DNA of 64,000 bases from Dugong dugon (Eukaryota; Chordata; Mammalia; Sirenia; Dugongidae). The translations under genes and the position numbers were made by a program. The notes beneath the pieces were generated by a model. The model did no database searches and had not been told where the DNA came from. It saw only the letters and a list, made by a program, of their open reading frames with translations. This document shows, piece after piece, positions 58,243 through 64,000 of the stretch. The number at the start of each line of letters is the position of its first letter. Position 1 is the stretch's first letter. The stretch is from assembly GCA_030035585.1 (NCBI GenBank), contig CM057471.1, positions 95,047,819 through 95,111,818 of the forward strand, read 5' to 3'.

Positions 58243-58254
58243 TGGCTTAGGGAC
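58243..58254. repeat. Target-site duplication of the outer RTE, right
   Basis: TGGCTTAGGGAC, identical to 53140-53151. Confidence 0.9.
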
Positions 58255-58317
58255 AGAATAGACTCTTTCTGGTGAAAACTGTGACTCTTAGATATTTCAA
58301 TTTCTGGTTTGTTATTA

Positions 58318-59335
58318 ATATTTTATTGTGTTTTTGGTAAAAGTTTACACAGCAAATTAGGTTCTCATTCAACCATTCTGTACATATTGTTCAGTGACAT
58401 TGGTTACATTTTCCACAGTATGTCAGCATTCTCATTATTTCCATTCTGGTTGTTCTGTTTCCCTTAATCTAGTTTCCCTGTCCCCCCTTACCTTCTCATG
58501 TTTGGCCTAGGGAAAATGTTTACCATTTGGTTTCATTTAGATGATTATTTAGAGGAGCACAGTACTCACAGGTGATATTATTTATTTTATGGGCCAATTT
58601 GTCATTTAGCTGAAAGATGACCTCTGGGAGTGGTTTGAGTTCCATGATTAGAGAGTATCCCAGGGTGATAATCTTGGGGGTTCATCCAATCTCTACCAGT
58701 CCACTAAGTCTGGTCTTTTTTTTAGGAATTTGAGTTTTGTTCTGTATTTTTCTCCCATTGTATCTGGGACCATCTATTGTGTCCCTGGTCAGAAAGGTCA
58801 GTAGGGGTAGCTGGGCACCTCTAGTTCTTCTGGTCTCAAGGTAGATGAACCTGTTGTTTATGTAGACTATTCTGTAGACTGGTTTCTTTGAGTCTTTGGT
58901 TTATTTCTTTCTCTTTTGCTCCAGGAGAGTAGAGACCAGTAGAATTGCATCTTAGATGACTACAAGCTTTTAAGACCCTAGATGCTGCTCACCAAACTAG
59001 GATGTAGAACATTGTCTTAATGGACTATATTGTGCCAATTGAGTTGCCCCACGAGACTATAGTCCTAAGCTCTCAAACCAGGTAAACCAATCCCATGAGG
59101 TGTTTGGTTTTGTCTACTAAGTATCCATAACTGTGCCCCCTATGTGCTTTATTTTATATTTGAAACTATATGGAGCACACATAAATATGAATATACATAT
59201 GCATACAGTTACACCTATGCATGCATTTCCATATATTCATCTATGCCTTCCTGTACATATATATGCAAACATATCTATGTATGTAACCATACACATTATT
59301 TTTATTTGTTATTACTGTTTTTTGCAAAATATTAA
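58318..59335 (-). mobile_element. L1 3' region, minus orientation
   Basis: GTAAAAGTTTACACAGCAAA, CCAGTCCACTAAGTCTGGTC and GCTTTTAAGACCCTAGATGC match the 3' regions at 4010-4640 in the same orientation, with only one copy of the terminal block. 5'-truncated, or broken within a CATA-rich stretch. Confidence 0.8.
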
Positions 59336-59439
59336 ATTATAGTGGAATAAATATATTGTTTTCCATTATATACCATTAACATTATTACTGCAGTTGAAAA
59401 ACAGAATTTTTGAACCATAGCTTGCTTTTGAAATTAAAA

Positions 59440-59600
59440 AAAAAAATTTTTTTATTGTAGTGAATATATAACAAAAATTTGACATTTCAACATTTTTTAC
59501 ATGTACAATTCAATGATATTAATTACTTTCATCATGTTGTGCAACCATCATCACTAGTTATCTTTTAATTAGTAAAATTAATATTTCCTACTCAGGCAGA
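59440..59600 (-). mobile_element. Old L1 3' scrap
   Basis: TATTGTAGTGAATATATAAC, TACATGTACAATTCAATGAT and TGTGCAACCATCATCACTAG: antisense old L1 3' region, as at 18800. Confidence 0.65.
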
Positions 59601-60029
59601 AGAACTAAATATTATAAAAAAACAGTACAAAAATATATATATTAAACAAAAATAAAGAAGTAAAAAGGGATATTTAGCTTGAGTTCCCTTGAGAACAGAA
59701 CATGAGACAGGATTAAGTGCTGATGTTTTAGTTACAAGGTACAAACTAAGGGCAGTGACAGTGAGGGGAAAGAGAGTGGGGCAGGTTCAGATGGGAAACA
59801 ATACAAGATGCTACACTATTGTGCTGACCACTACTTCATGATAAGCCTTGAGAAAATGTGTTGGCACAGTCACGGGGGAAGTCTTTGGGCAAGCTATGTG
59901 CAGAAAGTGCCTCAGAGCAATTCAAGGGAAGGAGGGAGGAGAGGAAATTGATCTCTCCTTTCTTTTTTTTGCCATTGGTCAGAGTTTCCTACAGGGAGTT
60001 AACTCTTCCATTGCTGTGGGTTGCATCAT
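59601..60029. other. Intergenic, unassigned
   Basis: No feature supported. Confidence 0.4.
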
Positions 60030-60401
60030 TGTATCAGTCAAAATTCTCCAGAGAAACAGAACCAGTAGGAGATAGATTTATTTCAAGAAATTGGGGGACT
60101 GTCAAGTCTGAAATCTGCAGAGAAGGCTGGCAGGCAGGAAACTCTCAGGTAGGAGCTGATGCTGCGGTCTTGAGGCGGTATTTCTTCTTCCTCAAGGAAA
60201 CTTCAATTTTGCTCTTAAAGCCTTTCAACTAATTGGATAAGGCCCACCCACATTACAAAGTATCATCTCCTTTACTTAAAGTCAACTGATTTTAGATGTT
60301 AACTACATCTACAAAATAGCTTCATAGTAACACCTACATTAGTGTTTGACTAACTGGGTATGCTGGCCTAGCCAAGTTGACACATAAAACTAACCATCAC
60401 A
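60030..60401. mobile_element. Solo LTR related to the one at 24329
   Basis: Starts TGTATCAGTCAAAATTCTCC and ends AAACTAACCATCACA. Flanks ATCAT/ATTAT are a one-mismatch 5-bp duplication. Shares the GCCAAGTTGACACA...AACCATCACA end with 24329-24883. Confidence 0.75.
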
Positions 60402-61655
60402 ATTATCCAGCCCCTTTGGTGGCTGCTCAGAGAATCAGATCCCTTGTCCATGAAATGTGGCATTTTAGTCAGAAACTCAGGGCATGTTGCTGGTTGGCCC
60501 AGATGCTCAGAGGCAGGTAGCCTTGAGGTAGTGTCTGGCTCTCCAGAAAAATGACTGGTCAAGCCCAAATGGCATACCTGTGAAAGCCCAAGAGACACTG
60601 GTTGGCAGCAGTGACAGCTGAGGTGGAGCAAGCAGCTGTCACTCATACTTTGTTGCTGCCCTCCCTGAAATTAGCTGCCTGTACAAGATAAACCTCTTTG
60701 GTTGAAGGGCTACATGTAATAGCAACGGGCTCTGGCCAATTTAAACAAAAGAATTTATTGAAAGATTATGAAAGAGCTCACAGTATGGAAGGAGAGGTTG
60801 GAGAACTAGATGAGTAAAGGACAGAAATCAGGCAGTTCTAGAGAGTATTGAGAGCAGACACTGCTCAAAAGTCTCTTGTAGTAGTGCTGCTGAAAAACTC
60901 ACTAAAATCATTACAACTCACTTGCGTCATTCTGCTCTAGATTCAAAATCCCAGGAGAAAGAGTCTCATTGGCTAAGCCTAGGTAAAATGCCCACCCTTT
61001 TGGGGTGATAAGGAACCTCTAAGGACCAGGGTTTCTATCTCATCAAGTCTACATGCAATGGGGACAGAAAAACTCCAAAAGGATAACTGGGTTCTATTAC
61101 AAAGGGGAGACTGATGCTGTGTCATTAAAAAAATGCCCTGTTCAGCATGCTAATACATTTTCAGAAATACTCCTAACACAATGCAGAAATTCTTACCCGT
61201 TCCCCAGAGGGAGATAAACCAAAATCTCATTAGTTACTGTATCAAAACCTAAGTCAAGTATTTTTGATGTACATTTTTGCTTTAGATCCATTCAACTTTC
61301 TTAGATCAAGTCCCTAGACCCAGAACCCTAATGAGAGTTTTGTACAAGTGATTTACTGGAGGAGTTATCTCAGCTGAGAGGAGGGAGGGAAGCAGGATAT
61401 GGAAGGGGAAAATGAGTCAAGCCATGATATTGGTCTTAGCTGAAGACTAGTTTCAGACTGAAGAATTATACACAGAACTTGTGCCACTTTGAGACACAGG
61501 TATGAATAAATGATCCAGAAATGATATGATCTACCATATCAAGGCCCCAAATCAACTGAGATCACCTCTACCTAGAATTTATGGTTTGATAGCATTAACC
61601 TTACCTCCCCTGCTTCTATGGGGTCTTCCAGGGCTCCCAAATTCCCGTATGCCCT
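60402..61655. other. Intergenic, unassigned
   Basis: Probable old LTR-like stretches at 60725-60960 and 61320-61500, not nameable. No gene. Confidence 0.4.
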
Positions 61656-64000
61656 CTTTAACTGAGCTTCCAGAATGAGACAGACTAGAACAAAGGACCT
61701 GGTGGTCTGCTTCTGAAAAAATTGGCCAGTGAAAACTTATGAATAACAGCAGAACATTGTCTGATATGGTGCCGGAAGATGACTCAAAGTATGACTAAGG
61801 ACTCAAAATATGACTAGGGAAGAGCTGCCTGCTCAAAGGAGAGTCGGCCTTAATGATGTGGATGGAGTAAAGCTTTCAGGACCTTCATTTGCCAATGTGG
61901 CATGACTCAAAATGAGAAAAGAACAGCTGCAAACATCCATTAATAATCGGAGCATGGAATGTACGAAGTATGAATCTAGGAAAATTGGAAATCATAAAAA
62001 ATGAAATTAACTGCATAAAGATCAGTATCCTAGGCATTAGTGAGCTGAAATTGGCTGGTATTGGCCATCTGAATCAGACAATCATAGTCTACTCCGCCAG
62101 AATGACAAATTGAAGATGAATGGCATCACATTCATCATCAAAGTACAACGCTGTCAGTAATAGGATAATATCCATACGCCTACAAGAAAGACCAGTTAAT
62201 ATGACTATTATACCAATTTACCCACCATCCATTAATGCCAAAGATGAAGAAATTGAAGATTTTTACCAACTTCTGCAATCTGAAATTCATCAGACATGCA
62301 ATCAAGATGCTTGATAATTACTGGTGATTGGAATGCAAAAGTTGGAAACAGAAGAATTAGTAGTTGGAAAATATAGCCTTGGTGATAGAAATGATGTGGA
62401 AGATTGCATTATAGAATTTTATAAGACCGCCTTATTCATTCCAAATACTTTTTTCTACAGCATAAACAGCAACTGTACATGTGGACCTCACCAGTTGGAA
62501 TACACAGGAATCAAATCAACTACATCTGTGGAAAGAGACCATGGAGAAGCACAATATCATCAGTCAGAACAAGGCCAGGGGCAAACTTTGGAACAGACCG
62601 TCAATTGCTCATATGCCAGTACAAGTTGAAGCTAAAGAAAATTAAAACAAGTCCACAAGAGCCAAAGTATGACCTTGAGTATATCCCACAGGAATTTAAA
62701 GACCATCTCAAGAACAGATTTGACACATTGAACACTAATGACCAAAAACCAGAAGGGTTGTGGCATGACATCAAGGACATCTTACATGAAGAAAGCAAAA
62801 GGTCATTAAAAAGACAGGAAAGAAAGAAAGACCAAAATGGATGTCAGGAGACACTCTGAAACTTGCTTTGAACATAGAGTCGCTAAGCGACTGGAAGAAA
62901 GGATGAAGTAAAAGAGCTAAACAGAAGATTTCAAAGAGTGGCTCAAGAAGACAAAGTATTATAATAAAATGTGCAAAGACATGGAGTTAGAAAACAAAAA
63001 GGGAAGTGCATGCTCGGCATTTCTGAGGCTGAAAGAACTGAAGAAAAAAATCCAAGTCTCAAGCGGCAATGTTGAAGGATTCAACGAGGAAAATATTGAA
63101 TGACACAGGAAGAATCAAAAGAAGATAGAAGAAATAGACAGAGTCACTGTACCAAAAAGAATTTCAGGAGCCATTTTAGGAGGTAGCATATGATGAAGAA
63201 CCCATGGTATTGAAGGAGGAAGTCCAAGCTGCACTGAAGGCATTGGCAAAAAACAAGGCTCCAGAAATTGACATAATACCAACTGAGATGTTTCCACAAA
63301 TGGATGCTGCGCTGGAGGTGCTCACTCTTCTAAGCCAAGAAATTTGGAAGATGGTTACTTGGTCAACTGACTGGAAGAGATCCATATTTGTGCCCATCCC
63401 AAAGAAAGGTGACCCAGCAGAAAGGGGAAATTATTGAACAGTATCATTAATATCACACACGAGTAAAATTTTGCTGAAGATCATTCAAAAGTGGTTGCAG
63501 CAGTACATGGACAGGGAACTGCCAGAAATTGAAGCCAGATTCAGAAGAGGACATGGAATGAGGGGTATCATTGCTGATGTCAGATGAATCTTGGCTGAAA
63601 GCAGAGAATACCAGAAAAATGTTTACCTGTGTTTTATTGACTCTGCAAAGGTGTTTGACTGTGTGTATCATAACAAATTATGGATAACATTGCAAAGAAT
63701 GGGAATCCTGGAACACTTAATAGTGCTTGTGCAAAACTTGTACATAGACCAAGAGGTAGTCATTCGAACAGAACAAGGGGCTACTGTGTGGTTTAAAGTC
63801 AGGAAAGGTGTGTGACTGGGTTGTATCCTTTCACCATACTTATTCAAGCTGTATGTTGAGCAAAGTGGACTATATGAAGAAGAATGCGACATGCAGTTGA
63901 CACAACCTTGCATGCTGAAAGTGAAGAGTATTTGGAGTACTTACCGATGAAGATAAAGACTACAGCTTTTAGCATGGATTACACCTCAATATGATGAAAA
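61656..64000 (+). mobile_element. RTE LINE, 5' half, continues past the window
   Basis: Starts in the RTE 5' region (GAGCTTCCAGAATGAGACAG), followed by the endonuclease domain (IIGAWNVRSM-like at 61935-61975; FDTLNTNDQKPEGLWHDIKD near 62740) and the reverse-transcriptase domain (EVQAALKALAKNKAPEIDII, WSTDWKRSIFVPIPKKGD, YLCFIDSAKVFDCVYHNKLW). Frameshifts and stops split it, and the catalytic box region near 63890 is deleted (HAVDTTL-like remnant without YADD). It is the least truncated RTE in the window but cannot be autonomous. Confidence 0.92.

Noticed and set aside
49111..64000. Search for HNRNPK and RMI1, which flank QNG1 in human
   Set aside because: No exon of either gene is recognised; this side is repeats and unassigned DNA, so they probably lie beyond the window.

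Overview
The window reads as nuclear DNA of an afrotherian mammal, most likely an elephant or a close paenungulate. The evidence is about twenty AfroSINE copies (tRNA-like head, 3' tail with the AGTCGGAATCGACTCGAC-type motif) and several long RTE-type LINE copies that share that 3' tail. The host genes are split by introns with canonical splice sites. The window is more than 97% non-coding, and most of it is interspersed repeats at different ages.

Two host genes were found, both on the minus strand and in the order known from human 9q21 (KIF27, then QNG1/C9orf64). KIF27 contributes one coding exon (2107-2482), which carries the start codon and the kinesin P-loop. Its first intron runs from 2483 to a CpG island at about 18.2-18.7 kb, inferred to be its promoter. 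QNG1, the queuosine-5'-phosphate N-glycosylase used in queuine salvage, is complete: four exons at 48099-48435, 47347-47606, 41779-41974 and 34678-34910 join in frame to 341 codons plus a stop. It has a CpG-island promoter at about 48.0-49.1 kb and a candidate poly(A) signal at 34087-34092. The two genes are not functionally linked; KIF27 is a ciliary/Hedgehog-type kinesin and QNG1 is a tRNA-modification salvage enzyme.

Region by region: 1-2.5 kb is the KIF27 start-codon exon and flanking introns. 3.1-16.4 kb is a deep stack of nested insertions: an old L1 holds an inverted younger L1 (3632-8093) and an RTE (8609-15234); the RTE holds a retrocopy insert (8980-12872) made of an SDC2 processed pseudogene joined to a GGTA1 processed pseudogene, which in turn contains an AfroSINE. 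18.2-18.7 kb is the KIF27 promoter island. 18.8-34 kb is intergenic, with ERVL/MaLR-type solo LTRs whose 5-bp target duplications can be read directly, a probable hAT-type MITE (25041-25245) and purine tracts. 34.1-48.4 kb is QNG1 with an RTE in its last intron region downstream of exon 3. 49-64 kb is intergenic, with a second fully resolvable nest (53140-58254: RTE containing L1 containing LTRs, SINEs and an inverted L1 piece) and the 5' half of another RTE running off the end.

No prokaryotic, plasmid, phage or CRISPR features are present. I did not find a new multi-gene system. The most unusual items are the SDC2-GGTA1 composite retrocopy, the hAT-like MITE with perfect 13-bp termini and 8-bp target duplication, a tRNA-Gly-headed SINE with an RTE-derived body, and the two nests resolved by target-site duplications. 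Repeat family names are from pattern recognition, without a database search.
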